Positions 36,201 to 49,754 of a stretch of 64,000 nucleotides of DNA are shown piece by piece. The stretch is taken from positions 1,736,001-1,800,000 of the forward strand of contig HG738137.1 in the NCBI GenBank assembly GCA_000499405.2, read 5' to 3'. Position 1 is the first letter of the stretch. Each line of letters starts with the position of its first letter. Under the pieces are notes generated by a model. The model searched no databases, was not told where the DNA came from, and saw nothing but the letters and a program-made list of their open reading frames with translations. The position numbers were made by a program, and so were the translations under genes. The stretch comes from Onchocerca volvulus. Its lineage: Eukaryota; Nematoda; Chromadorea; Rhabditida; Onchocercidae.

Positions 36201-36517
36201 GATTTTATTGAACTGTTCTGTTTTCTAGACAGAGTAAAAAGATATTTATTGAGAAAACAAAAGGTAATTCTGATGGATAAGATCTCCAGAGAAACGCGGA
36301 ATATTAGTTATTTTAATAGATGTCATATTTGAGAAATTTCCGGATTTTTTTATTTTTTCCGTCAATGACATTATTAAGCCACCTGATATACAATAATAAT
36401 CTGATTTCAACTTTCTCTTTGCTTCATTTGCGCTTTATCCATCTGCATAATTCGTGTTTATTTCAGGACTGGATGGCAAATGAGGCGGAAGAGAACATAG
36501 TTGAAAAGAAGAGATAG
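33212..36517 (+). CDS. OXA1/YidC-family mitochondrial insertase, tandem copy 2 (most canonical)
   Basis: Eight exons (33212-33415, 33627-33858, 34156-34299, 34745-34883, 35013-35124, 35486-35596, 35949-36080, 36467-36517) encode 374 aa. The N-terminus is an Arg-rich, acid-poor presequence (MLPRYLRTMPRFRRHF...), as expected for mitochondrial import. The core has FSWWSPASWFRLALEYMHFN, DLPWWLTVMCATISLRLL, a full Lys/Glu-rich matrix loop, and FPGLSTGGLYWFKDLTVPDP before LGAETG-like MGAETGG. All match OXA1L closely. Upstream ATGs at 33191/33194 lie before a TTTTAG acceptor, so 33212 was chosen. The last exon is short and acidic, giving a much shorter C-tail than copy 1. If exon 7 is not spliced, translation stops at 36092 after KKVSS instead. 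Confidence 0.9.
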
Positions 36518-37412
36518 TTATGTGATGGTATATTTCAGATGATTCAAAAAATATGTGATTATTAATTTCCTCTTGATTTCGAGATTTGTAACTTAATTGC
36601 TTAGATCAAAGTTAATAACTAATCGATCGGATAGTAACAGATGCTAGCATTAGTTTTAGTAGTAATTTCTTTCTTTTTTTTTTCAATCTAAGAATTTTTC
36701 GATTTCGACTTTCTTTCAAAAAAAGATTATCGTATATCACATACTCGAGAAATGTAATCACATAGTTGTGAAATTTATTTATTTTTTCTTAAATTTTTTC
36801 TTCGCTGTTTGCTGAAGTTTTACTCTTTCGTATATCGAAATTAACATGATAAATTTTGATATGTGAAAGAGTTAATCTGAATTCTTGGAAGACAGATAGT
36901 TTTAGTTTATTATGTCTGCAATTGATATTGTTGTTTCTTGTTTATATGTTATATGTTGTGAAATAAGAATATTTTACAAAATTTATTTTTGTTATTGGTT
37001 TATTATTAGTTTAAGACTTACTTGAAATTTTGGTTTTTCATATTTTTGTCTAGTATTGCTTCTCCATATATTTCCTAGTCATTTTCTATCATTGGTGTCT
37101 TACACATATTAGCTTCTAGGGATAGCACTTGAACATATATTCAAATTAGGGATCAATGTCTTTTCTTCGTTTTGGCCTAGGTTAATGTTTAATATGTTAT
37201 TTCTATTTAGCTACGTTGCAGTAATTATATGAAATGTGCAGCAACAAAGTTACAGGAAAACCATTTCGATTATAGTGTAGTGGTATTGAGATTTGTAACC
37301 GTATGTCAAATGGAAGTATTTGTAAAATCTGATTATTGAGGATATGATTTTTAGATTTTCGATTCGGATGGTGTAAAATTACACAATCAGTTTTGCTTGA
37401 ATTATTATCGTA
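36518..37412. other. intergenic between OXA1-like copies 2 and 3
   Basis: This is AT-rich sequence with no supported gene. It presumably holds the 3'UTR of copy 2 and the promoter of copy 3. Confidence 0.5.
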
Positions 37413-40400
37413 ATGGCGACAGCATTTTATCTGGGAAGGTCTCATCTACCAGTACAGCGTTTTTATGCTGCGATTACATCTGCTGCTGCGACAACAGTTC
37501 GTAGTTCCAATTTTCAATTACAACACTGGGTAATTGCCATTCGGCATGCATCTACAGCGAAAGATATTTTCGTTGCATCGCAAGATTCTCTGGTGGTATG
37601 TTAACTTCAATTAAAATTTTTATTTCTAACATCACATATAGGAGAGAATAATTTAATGTCCAACAAACTTTCGAAATGGCCAATTTCGACATAGCGCATT
37701 ATCTTTAGATGATCAGAAAAATAAATAAAAGTTATCGTAGTTTCATAATTTTCGCTGCAATGTTTGCTGTAAAAGATAGTGCAGTAAATGATAGAACAGT
37801 AAGAAAAAAAATATGCCGAAGAACTCGCAGCGAAATAATCTTGAGTTAAAATTCTGTTTTGATCAATTTTAGGCAAGATTTCTGTCCCTTATCAATAGGA
37901 AATTGAAATTGAACAGAACTGCATAACAAATAACAAACATCATGAAATATCGAATTGAATAAGCTTGTTGTAATGCCTCTAACAGAGTCGTTAAATTGAC
38001 CTTGAATTTATTTGTTTTATTAATTCATTTAAATCTATTCTCATTTATAATATTATAAATACCTGAGGACGTTTTTAGAATATACCGGATATTCCAATAA
38101 TTACAATGCCTCCGGAAGCAACTAGTTCAGGCTTCTCCTTTTATGAGAAATGGCTTCTAAAACTTGATATGTTAGATATTTTCGGCCTAAATGGATCAAC
38201 TGTGGATAGTCTTGGGCTTTTTTCATGGTATTCACCTGCTTCTTGGTATCGAATTGGTTTGGAATTTATCCATAATCATTTCGATCTCCCCTGGTTTGCT
38301 TCTATCATATGTAGTAAGCATTTTCATATATATATATAATAGATATAAAAAGTAGGAATTCAAGTTTTAAAACAGCAAATTTTTAAGCGAAAAAAATGTA
38401 ATGAATTAGTAGAAAAAATTCGATTAGTTATAAAATCTTTTTCTAAACTTTTAATGTAATAGTTTTTTTTTTGGTATAAAATTGAAGATTAAATGGCATT
38501 TCATTTCTTCTTCAATTGAACTGAATTTAATAACCTTATGCTTTTAATTAGGAACATGTTATTCCTTCCTACTTTCATAGTTTCTCTTTCGTGTCACCTT
38601 TATTTTCTCAAAAATGCTTTTCAGCCACATTGTGTTTACGATTGGCATTTCTGCGAGCAACTTTATTCTTGCAAAGGTTTGCACCAAAGAAAATGATGCA
38701 CGATGAAACGTTGAAAATGTTTGATGAGAAAAAGAAAGAAGCTCGAGAAATAATTCGCAGTGAAGCCTTATGTTAGTCTTTTTCTGCGCTAAATAATTTC
38801 ATTATGTTCTGAATTCAGTGGATATATTACAATTTTATCGAAGTAATCATTATGTAATTAAAAGTTGTATTTGATGCCATGTTATCTTCATCAAATATCA
38901 AGATTTTTTTTCTTTTTTTGAATCACAATAATAAGTGAAATACATAACGAAGTGTCATGTACAACTTAGAAAAATATTTTTTAGGATTTTGAAAAATTGT
39001 TTTTACTTTTAGTATTTTATTAAAATGCCTTTGCTATTCCACGACTTTAATCCACTTATTTGGCCCTCATTCACCTTGATATAGAATATTTTATCATTTT
39101 AGATCGGAAAATATCACACGATGAAAATGTTTATATCGACACTTATAATTTAAGATCCTCTAATAGGTATTATTATTTTTTGCTCAACTCAGTTTTATTC
39201 ATTTCCCAATATCGAGGAATTATTCTTATGGCAGAAAACAAGTAAGTGCTTTACTTTTTGTTTCTTTTATTAAAATGTACAAATAATATTCTGATAATCC
39301 ATATTTGTAAGGTTTGAGCAACTGGAAATATCAGTCACTTTTTTGGCAGAGAAAAAGAAAAATGAAATATCATTTATATCATTCGGAGAATTTATATACA
39401 TAAATTTTATTTGTATCATTTTTAATTTGCTGGATTTTCAATCGAAATTGAAAAAAAAAAATGATATGTTTTTATCCTTATGAAATTTCATAGCTTTCCT
39501 GGTTGGGACACAGGCGGTGCACTATGGTTCGTAGATTTAACAGCGACAGATCCTAATTTCATGGTACCAGCACTCTCATCTGTTCTTATTGGATGCACAC
39601 TTTTTGTAAGTTTTACCTTTTCTAGACAATCTATTTAAATTTTCGAATAATATTTCGACTTGAAAAATTTTTCGATTCTACTCATCTGTTTTTTCAGCTT
39701 GGATATGATCCGACCGGTACTGCATCCGCCGGTAAATATGTTAAAGTATTCAAGTATCTTCTGGTACCAGCCGGTGTATTCTTTTTTAGCTCAAGAGTTC
39801 CTGTTGTAAGTCTTTCCACATTTCCGGGATTTCTTTATAAAATGTTTCTGATTTTTGCTGTCTTATATTAAATTGTTAAATTGCTTCTGTATGAAAAATG
39901 GTGAAAAATTTGCCGAAACAATAAAATGATGATCATACCCTTGAATATTTCCATAAGTTAGTTGTTCCTTAGTTAAATGAGCAATTTTTGTATAACTTAG
40001 TTTCAGAATATTATAAAAATATATTAAAATTTAAAAGCAACTTTTGCATTGTTGTAATTTATGGTAATTTTTATTTGATTTATTATTCTGTTAGCATTTT
40101 CATCGTTCTGTGCTCTCTTTTTAGGCCATTTCGATATATTGGTGTGCTTCAAATTTCTTCAATCTTTTGTTGACAACAACTCTACGCATACCCAAAATCC
40201 GTTATGCTCTTGATATTCCATTGAAAGTAACGAAACCAAGTTCCGTATCGTTTCAAAAAGCATGGAAGCGTGCATTCGGTAACATTTTCCTCCCAAATTT
40301 TTGTGAAAAATCAGAATTACTGCCAGTTTTTTAGTCTCAGAGGTTTGAATAAATTAATTATACCGTTACAGATGAATGTGAATGTCAACTAGGAAAGCAA

Positions 40401-40685
40401 TATTGAAAAAAAAAATCCTCAATTCAAAATTAGAAATTATGGAAAAGGCAAAAATAATTGAACTGAGCGTTGTCCTTATCTGTTTGAATGATATGCTATT
40501 CAAATTAAAGTATGTTATTTATTATATTGAATTTCGATTTAAAATTTTAATTTGCGTCCTTTTCTTCAGGCTGGAAGAAGGAAACAGAAAAACAGGCTCG
40601 ATCACGACCAGTAATGTGGGAAATAATGCAAAGACAAGATTTGGAAAGATTTGCGAAAGCTGGTAGATCGACCTCCACGAGATAA
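37413..40685 (+). CDS. OXA1/YidC-family mitochondrial insertase, tandem copy 3
   Basis: Eight exons (37413-37595, 38079-38313, 38625-38771, 39103-39241, 39494-39605, 39698-39805, 40125-40278, 40570-40685) encode 397 aa. The N-terminus (MATAFYLGRSHLPVQRFYAA...) is Ala/Arg/Ser-rich, like a mitochondrial presequence. The core contains LFSWYSPASWYRIGLEFIHN, DLPWFASIICTTLCLRL, NFPGWDTGGALWFVDLTATD and AISIYWCASNFFNLL. The matrix loop is retained. The C-tail is about 40 aa and basic. The phases of the first six introns match copies 1 and 2, showing tandem duplication from one ancestor. Sequence divergence in the helices is high, so the duplications are old or the copies are fast evolving. Confidence 0.88.
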
Positions 40686-40833
40686 TAATTGGATGAAACT
40701 GCAATGAGATCGGGACTTGATTCAAACTCGTTGATTGTTTTCGTAATGGTTTTTTTGATGGTGTTTTGAATTTAGTTTGTGTCTTTGTAGAAAATTTTCT
40801 GATTTTTCAAGTGAATTTGTCAAATTCAAAGAA

Positions 40834-40839
40834 AATAAA
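40834..40839 (+). terminator. poly(A) signal AATAAA of OXA1-like copy 3
   Basis: AATAAA lies 150 bp past the stop codon. A second one lies at 40978-40983. Confidence 0.4.
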
Positions 40840-42238
40840 TAAACATTTCTATGACATAAGCGGTAGCTCACATTGGCCACTCTATTCTTCTGAACAAATA
40901 GTTCCGTGAAACAGCAGCATTTTATTCTCCTCAAAAAATTTAAAATTTTGTAAAAATAATATAATTTATAGACCTCCAATAAATTTTATTGCATTCAAAA
41001 GAAGAGAGCTAAAATTATCCGCCGTACATAACGATATTTTTTTGTCAGGAATACCGACAGTCAATTCGTCGTATTCAATATTGCACTTGGCATACAGAAT
41101 TTACAATAGATACAATATACAGAGAAAATAACAAAAATAATCGGTATGATCATTCTAATCTATCATTTTCAAACAGAATTCTTAATCTTTTTGACTTCTT
41201 AAAAAAAATCCGAAATTTCCTCATATTTTGCTCACCGACATTTCGAAGGAAAAAGATGACACAAATGAATTTGAAACTTTTTCATTAAAGAAGAATAGAA
41301 AAATGGTAAATGGTTATATAATTTTTAGATTTTTACTTTGAATTTTTCATTTACGAAAAGTGTTTAGTTTTATTTATTTTACATAAAATGCTGCCCCTTC
41401 AGTTTTCCCTAAGCAACATGATATGGTTTAACATATTATGCTATAATTGATTGATAAATTGCAGAAAAAAAAAAAATAATGAATTGCACATAATATTGTA
41501 ACAAAAAAATTTTCACCATAGATCGTATGAAAAATTACTATTTTGATATGAGCAGAAAAAGATACGATCCTAATTTAGAGCAGGTTTAAAGAGAATTTTC
41601 ATCATTTTGGTTATCAGTGTAAAATTAATCTGATTCTATTATATATGAATTTATGTGAAATATAGTAGATTTAACAACGGCATTATCAAAATAGTTCCAT
41701 AGTAGCAAATTTTTATTTCAATTCTTTATAATATGAAGTTCCACTCTAAATTAGTCTTTAAAAAAAGAAAGAAAAGAAAAACATTTAAATCCATAATTTT
41801 TTTTTTAATATATAGCGCGAACTTGAAAAAAAAAATCGAATTTTCCTTATTTCTTTAAATTTTGCATATATTTACACATAAGTTTCGATGGATCAGAAAA
41901 CTTCACGAAGTTTTCTGATTCATCGAAATCTTTTTGAAATTTTTAGATTTTCTTATAGAAAAAAAAGAATAAATTTCATAAAGCTATCAAAATGTTATGT
42001 GATATAGAGATTATTATTTATATAATTGTAAAAATTACGATAACTATTACTGATATCGATAAATGAAAGAAAAATATCGATATATGAAGAGCAATTATAA
42101 TTAAGAATTTACAGTAACGATTATAAAAGTAAGAATAGCAATAATGATAACAATAACACTATTATCATTGATAATGCTATTAATTTCACAAGTCTGAAGT
42201 GATAAAATAGAAGATATTTTTTACTCTCGCAATTATTG
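40840..42238. other. intergenic between convergent genes
   Basis: OXA1-like copy 3 (plus) and the ZP gene (minus) end towards each other here. Apart from poly(A) signals and the strong palindrome at 41883-41928, nothing is recognised in this AT-rich stretch. Confidence 0.5.
41883..41928. repeat. near-perfect palindrome, 22-bp arms
   Basis: Arm 1 (41883-41904) and the reverse complement of arm 2 (41907-41928) agree at 21 of 22 positions, with only 2 bp between them. The transcript of either strand would form a stem of about 21 bp with a 4-nt loop. It lies between two convergent genes. Confidence 0.9.
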
Positions 42239-45200
42239 CTATTGTTGTTGTTTTGTTGTTGTTATCTTTGAATTTGCTGTTAATTTAATAGATGCATAGC
42301 GCCTTCGTCTAGAACAATGACAATACCCGTATACAGTAATCGCCAGTAACGCTGTCAATACCGATAAACCCGTCCAAATAGTTAACCATAATCGGGGAAA
42401 ACAATACTGCTTCCGGGCTGTAAAAATTATATTGATACATTTATAAAATAAGTTTTAATTTTAACGATCTTAATAAATAATTATCTGAGAAAAAAATTAG
42501 GTCTTTTAATTAAATCTTTTTTTTCCTAAATTAATTTTTAAACTTTTTTTCGGAAAAATTTCGGATTTTAATAATTTTAAAAAACGAACAGTTATCCTTA
42601 AACATGTTGATATGGCGTTCACGATCTGTTTGATAATTCTCCGAACTACAATATTCATCCTTCTTATCACCGAAACAAATATCGGCATGAACATGTTGCT
42701 GGAACGATTTATGCTCTCGTCGTTTCCTGATAACTTTTTTTTCATAATCGGATAGAAGAGCATTCGTAGCTGATGTTATCAAATCCGGACAAAATGGTGG
42801 CTGTAATGAAGAGGACTAATTTCTGCATAATCTAATCTTAGAAATCCGGAAACATACTTTATTATCTAATTAAAACGATGTCATTCTTTTTAGGTGACAA
42901 TTTTAGTTGATAAGATAAATTAATGCTGATAAAATGGAAATTGGATTTCACAAAAATATAGCGATAGTTACATTTACCTTATCAAAAAATTGTTAAATTA
43001 AACATTTAAAATGACTCACAGATGGTATATTATCACAGTTTGTTAAACCGGATGTGGTATCAGGAATATCAGTGCATATTTCGATGGAGCATTTGATACT
43101 TAACTGATTGATATCCGGTACTTTAAATGCATGCCAATGAACTCGAGCTATATCATGATAAGTATCATAATGTGGATGACTGAAGATGTTGATATCCGTT
43201 GAACAACTGAAATATATATCAAAGATAATAACTAGAAAGTTTCAATTATTTTACTCAAAATAGTCAAAAAAATTATAAAATAAATAAAGATAATAATAAA
43301 AAATATATCTTCATATTACTTCTTAAAATTTTTTTTCTGAGTAAACTTACTTTAAAAAATTGATAAATTTGTTTTTAACTTTTCAGAAAAAAAATCTTAA
43401 TTATGCAAATATACCCTTGTTCATCGATCACCACATATTCCGTATTACTAACCGTATCCCGTACTGTGCAATTTCGTACATGAAATCCGTAAGCATCTGA
43501 AATTTTCTATTTGAAGTTAAATTTTTATAAAATTTTATGAAATAGTGAAGTAATTAACTAGAATTATTAAATAGACATTTTAAAGCATTATATTATTCAC
43601 TTATTTGAATAGAATCCTTATGATAATTATTTAAATAGAATGCTTATGATAATTTCACTGTATGTAGTAAATCTATCTGGATAAGTAAATCTACCTGGAT
43701 AGTAAATCTATCTGGATAATATCTGGATAAGTAAATAATTTAAGTAAATAAATTTACATATGAATTTTAGGAGAAAAATCCGAAACAATGCTAACTGAAA
43801 GTATTAGCAAATAAATAGAAAGTAAAAAAAAATTTTTCAATTAAGGTTAAAATTAATTCTGGAAATATTTTCAATATCTGAATAAGAATAAATTAATTTA
43901 ATTTAAAAAAAAAACTTTTTGGAAACGCTAAAAATGTGAAATTCCACTTTTTTTGAAAGCAAATTTCTATTCAGATTATCAAGGAAAAAAATTGCATTAC
44001 TTAAATTTTTATTCTTTTCCTGAATATGTCGAAATTTTAGAGATGAAGTGAAGCAACAGAATTTCACATTGATATTTTAAAAAATCAGTGGCGATTTCCA
44101 AAAAGTATAAAATACTCGGAATTAAAGATAGATTCATTAAATTAATTTTTGAAGTCATTGAAAAGTATACAGTGCTCAAAGACAAATTCCGATTAATCCA
44201 TTGATACGGGAAACTTTTAATAAATTATCAAATCATTGAAAATATCGAGAATTTTGGCCGTAATCCTGGAATTATGTTAGAATATAATTTTTAAAACCTG
44301 ATTCGGGTACCAAACTCCATTCGATTCTCATAGGTTGTCCAAGGTTAACGATTTCTATTTCAGTACCATCATCACCATGTCCATGTTCTTCTTCGGTAAC
44401 TATTCGCATCATGCATTCAGGAATTTGAGCCTTATGCTCGAGTTTCATTGGTACTAAGCGTAACCTGCATCAAAAAGACGTACTTCAGATGGTACCATTT
44501 GTTCTAGATTAACGAAAAAATCGATGAAAGATTGATTAAAAAGGATCAAAGGTCAAACACAATCCGAAATGTTATTCTTCAAGTTGCAAATTTTCTTTTT
44601 TTTTTTTTAGAATCTTAAAATTCGACAATGATATATTTTTTGGGAAAAAAAAAAGCTTATAACAGTTAAAGCTATCATTATTCGAATTTGCAAAAATTGA
44701 AATAATTGAATAATTGGAATTCAAATACTTACTCTTCCAGTGCTTCTTCGATACGTTTCGGTATTACTTGCTTTCGATATTGTACTTTTTGATGAATACA
44801 TTGGGTTAGAAATGATTGCATTGTGCTAGTATTATCTTTTTGTTGAAAAATAACAATAATTTGCATGTGATATTGGGTTTCTGGTGACTGTTGTTCTGGA
44901 AATTATTTTCGATTAGACCGGAAATTAGATGAAGCATTAAATCAATCCGATCAATTTTTTATCAAATATTAATGAATTATGACGTAATAAACTAGTAAAA
45001 AGTATTTTTTTTTTTTTTTTTTTTAAATTCATATATTTGCGTAAATTCATGAAATTGCGAATTGAAAAGTCCATTCAATCTCGACAATTTTTACATTAAC
45101 AAATAAATGAATTATCACCAATTTTCGGTCCAATCATCACCAATCGTGAATTATCAAAAAGTACTGATACTTTTATGACTTGCCAAAATTTTCAAAGTTT

Positions 45201-48200
45201 TCTGGATATTTAAAACTATTAAAATATAGTAATTCGATAACAAATTTTATGAAATAATTAAAATTACCGATGTTTCTTATACCGCACGTGGAATATGGCA
45301 TCATCACTCTGACGGAAGTTGCTTCATGAAAGGTAAAATAACATCTAAAACAAATAAAAATTGTTAGAGTAAAACTATGAACACAAGACTAGTTTCTCTG
45401 AATTTAAGTTTTGCAAATTCTAAAAATCAAATTTTATTATCGATTGAATTCAATCAAATGTTGATATTCAATTTTCAAGATTCCGATAACATTGCAGAAT
45501 CAAGCGATAATTCAATTTTACGTATTACATGAATTCGCGTTAATTTTAATATGCAAATGGACAAACTGAGCAGCAGGTTTTCGATCACGAGCGAAAATTT
45601 GTCCGGTAAACGGAAACAACGTATTGATTCCGAATTGCAAACCATCTTCTTTACAAATTAGATGAGCTTTACCTGAAATTGAAATAGCAGAATTGAAATT
45701 TTAAAATAAACTAGAAACTAAGAAATCGAATGAAGAATTTGATTTCTTGAGATTTCATATCAAAAATTTTCGACGTGCTAATCTGGAGATATGAGAAAAA
45801 AGATAGAATTTTAATATTTCCAGAATAATAAAATCTTATATTTAAAAAACTTTGATATGCATACAAATATATGTTAGTATAAGTAATTTAAATCTCAAAT
45901 TTTTTCTAATTAAAAAAAAGAAATTGTAAAAAACTTTAAATTTACCACGTAAACGATTAGGAACAATCCCGACAGGTTTCGGACTGGTTATTCTGGTTGC
46001 ATTGAATGATGGATAAGTATATCTAAAAAAATATTCTGAAATATTTTTTTAACGAATATTTGCAATTTCTAATAAAAATTAAAACTCAAGAAATTTTCAT
46101 CAAAAAATAATTTTAAAAAAATTAAAAAAAGAAAAGATCCTTATTTACATTTACTTATTGTAAATAATAATTGTAAATAACAAGAAATAAATAACTGAAT
46201 AAATAAGGACAGCTTATAAAATGATTTAAAACAAGAACTTACGTCGTTGGTTGACTGATAACTTCCGGTAATTCCAATTTACCTTCTTTCTCTATTTCCA
46301 CCCGAATATTTGGAGCAATTGTTTGAGTGAATGGTATCGGATAATTGATATCAGGTAACGCCGGTTTAATAGTTTGTTTGGTACTTGATATCTGACCATC
46401 GGTTGTTCCCGGATATGCAGTTGCAATTGTTTCATATCTTTCAGGAACAATTTCAAATGTGGTACTTCTTGATTGTTCCGGTGATGTTTCGTTCATTCTA
46501 GCATTTTCAGACGAACTTGTTGTTTTTGTTGTTGTTGTTGTTATTCGTGTTGTTTTTGTTGTTCTTTTTGTTGTTGGTGTTGTTGTTCTTGTTGTTGTTG
46601 GTGGTGATGGTGGTGTTATTGTTGTCGTTGTTGTTGTTGTTGTTTTTGCTATACTTTCCGGAAATGTTTGTTTATTTTCGTCTACTACTTGCACGGTATA
46701 CGGTAAAACAACAGATGTTGTAGCAGTCACAGTAGTACCTGTTGTTGTAGTTTTAGATTCTGTACCATACGTATACTCTACTTGTGCTCCGTAATTTATT
46801 TCATCGTTTCCTATAGTTTCAGTTGTTGCTGAAATAAGTTGCAAAAGTTCATTAATTTCCTCATGATTTCGCAAAAAAATTCGGATTTAATTGATAAGGA
46901 AATTGCAATAGAATTCAAAATCCGACTGATATTGAAATATCTTGGAAATTAAATTTCTATTTCTTCAGGAAAAGAAACAGATCTGATGAGGAACAAATAG
47001 TTAGGTATGGGAAGATATCATTGAATCCTGAAGATGAAGATTCCAGATTTTTTCAGGATTCATTTGAAAGATGAAAACTTACCGAAGTTAGTATAATCAA
47101 ATGAAGTTCCATGACTTTGATCCGTGATATCAGGTATTTGCTTCTGTTCATCAGAATAGTCCATTACAGGCATTGCTGCTGGAGGTCCTGGACTGATTTC
47201 TTTAGCTGAAAAATATATTTATAATTTAGGAAAATATATTTATAACTTCATTTTAAAATAAATACCCATAAACTTAAAATGAATACTCATAAATTATAAT
47301 ATATTTATATTTACAAGTTATAGATATTTTAAATATATTTATAATTTATAAGTATTCGCATTATAACGAAACAAAAAAGGATGAAGTAGTGTCAAATGAA
47401 TTACGAATTCTTAAGCAATAATGAATTTTAAATTTTAGTGATGAATATTTAATAATTTGAATTTTATAATTATTTTATTCGATTATTGAACATTATGAAG
47501 TTAAAGGTGATAATAATTTGGTTCATTCCATTCGACAATTTACGTACCAGAAATAAGGGAAAAGAAATAAGGAATTAATCGAATACAGAGATAAGGGATC
47601 AATCGAGTACATATTTTTCATGCATAATTACTTACTTATCAAATAATCTGGACAATGATTGATCACGATGATCCAATTATTTCCTTATTTTTATGATATA
47701 ATAACAGGATATCAGCATACCGGATAGCTGTGGATAATGATCAGTTGAGGCAAATTGAATGGACGGATATGTTTCAACATTGATATTCTCGAAATTGATC
47801 ACTTTCTCCCGTATACCACTTCGAATCATCCCTTCATTGATTTTATCATCAATTTTTGCAGTCTAAAAAAAAAGATGAGATGTAGAAAAAATTATTTTAA
47901 AAACAAGAGAAATTCTAGTTAAAAAAAAATTCTTTCAATCAAGACTTATCCCAAATTTTGGATAAATCTTAATGTTTCTATTCAAATTTATCGTAATTAA
48001 AAATTTTTTTCAGAAGAATTATTGATTAATAAAGTTTCAGATCATTTCAATGCCAAAATTAATTCTTATCAAAAATCTCGAATTTGTTTAAGAATTTCTG
48101 TTACAATATTTGATACAACACTTTTATTTTCACAACTTTACAAGGTAATACTGACCTTTTTAGCAATGAAAATTATTTGTTGCGTTATATTTTTTTCAAA

Positions 48201-49710
48201 AAAAAATTTAAATAAAATGCAAAAGTATTGATGTAGTTGCTTGAAAAATTCATAGGAAAATGTCTGATTTTGAAATTTTTCTAATAAACAAAAACGAAAC
48301 CGGAAATTATTTATCCATGCATGATATATGTATGTGATTATAGGCCTATACATGATTTATCTTTGTTTACTTTAGATCGTCATATATTTTGCTGACTTGA
48401 AAATATCGAAGAGAAATAGACGATTTGTTCGGACATGATAGATTGAACAACACCATAAAAACGATGACAAAATTAAATCACATTCTATTGAACAATAAAG
48501 AGAAAAAAAAATTTAGTTTTTTTCAAATCTTTTTTTTTTCCTGTTTTTGTTGCTTTTTTTACATGAGAAAAATTTGTGCCTGTCAGGGAAGATTGAATGT
48601 GTAATAGATAGTGACGAAAAAAAAAAATGCGATGAAATTATCCGGAAAAAAGTTGTTGCGAAAATTGAATTGCGCACCAATATCGAATAATCGTAGAGTT
48701 GAAATTTAATAGGAGATGATGAGATAAGGAGAACGAGGAAGGAGAAAAAAAAAATTAAAAAGGATAAAAAGAGAAATGATTGATTTATTATCAAGTGATA
48801 AAATAGGAATATTATTTGCATTAATGCTTATTTTTTCATTTTTTTTTTCTATTAAAATTTTTATCAAAATTAATTTCTAGATAATTTGTTAAGATAATAC
48901 TTTAATTTTGATTATTAAATCTTTCGATAATTTATTTCAACACTATTTAAATCTTGATTAGACAAAGTAATACTTTAGCTTTGATTATTAAATCTTTCGA
49001 TAAAACAGTATTTAAACTTTTATTGAAATAATATTTAAGCTTGATTAGCTTAAATTGTGACATTTTTTAAATTGATGATAAATTAATCCTTCTTGACGTA
49101 ATGATAATTATTCATTAAAATTTATTAGCTTTATCAAATGATTTCTAATTCATCGATTGTATCATTTAATCCCTTTTGCCTTCTTTTCATTTTCGTCACC
49201 TTCATTTTTCTTCATAAAATTAAAATTTGCTTGTACTTGCAAACAAATGACAACTTTGATAGGTTTGAATGGATAATGAATGTATTTTAAAAGGTCGAAA
49301 CAAATGAAAAATTTAGATTAAATCCGGTTCGATCGATGAACCAGCCAGCTACCCCTTTTCTTCCGTGCTGACGATACAACACTACCGGGCATTTCCCCCT
49401 TCAAAATCATGTTGATCCATTTAAATTTAAATTTCTTCTTTCCCATACACACACACACACACACACACACACATCTCTTTCTTCATCCGTTTAACTACCT
49501 CAAATTTTATCTCAGAAAATTTGCTCTTCAAAAAGGCGTTTTAGTCGAATCAAATAGTCAGGCAATAGAGCAGTAGCAACAACAATACCACCACAACAAT
49601 GCTCCATTTTCAATTTGCATGCAAAAATAAACAACAATCGCTCAACAACAATCAACATCAAAGCCGGTCTTCCTGTCCTGTCGACCCGATCTGTCCACAT
49701 TATCAGCATT

Positions 49711-49754
<44 letters not shown>

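Noticed and set aside
41883..41928. Palindrome considered as a microRNA precursor
   Set aside because: The arms are separated by only 2 bp and the stem is too short for a typical precursor; no separate mature strand region can be defined.
46459..46794. Plus-strand poly-Val/Leu frames
   Set aside because: They are the complement of the Thr-codon repeat of the ZP protein.
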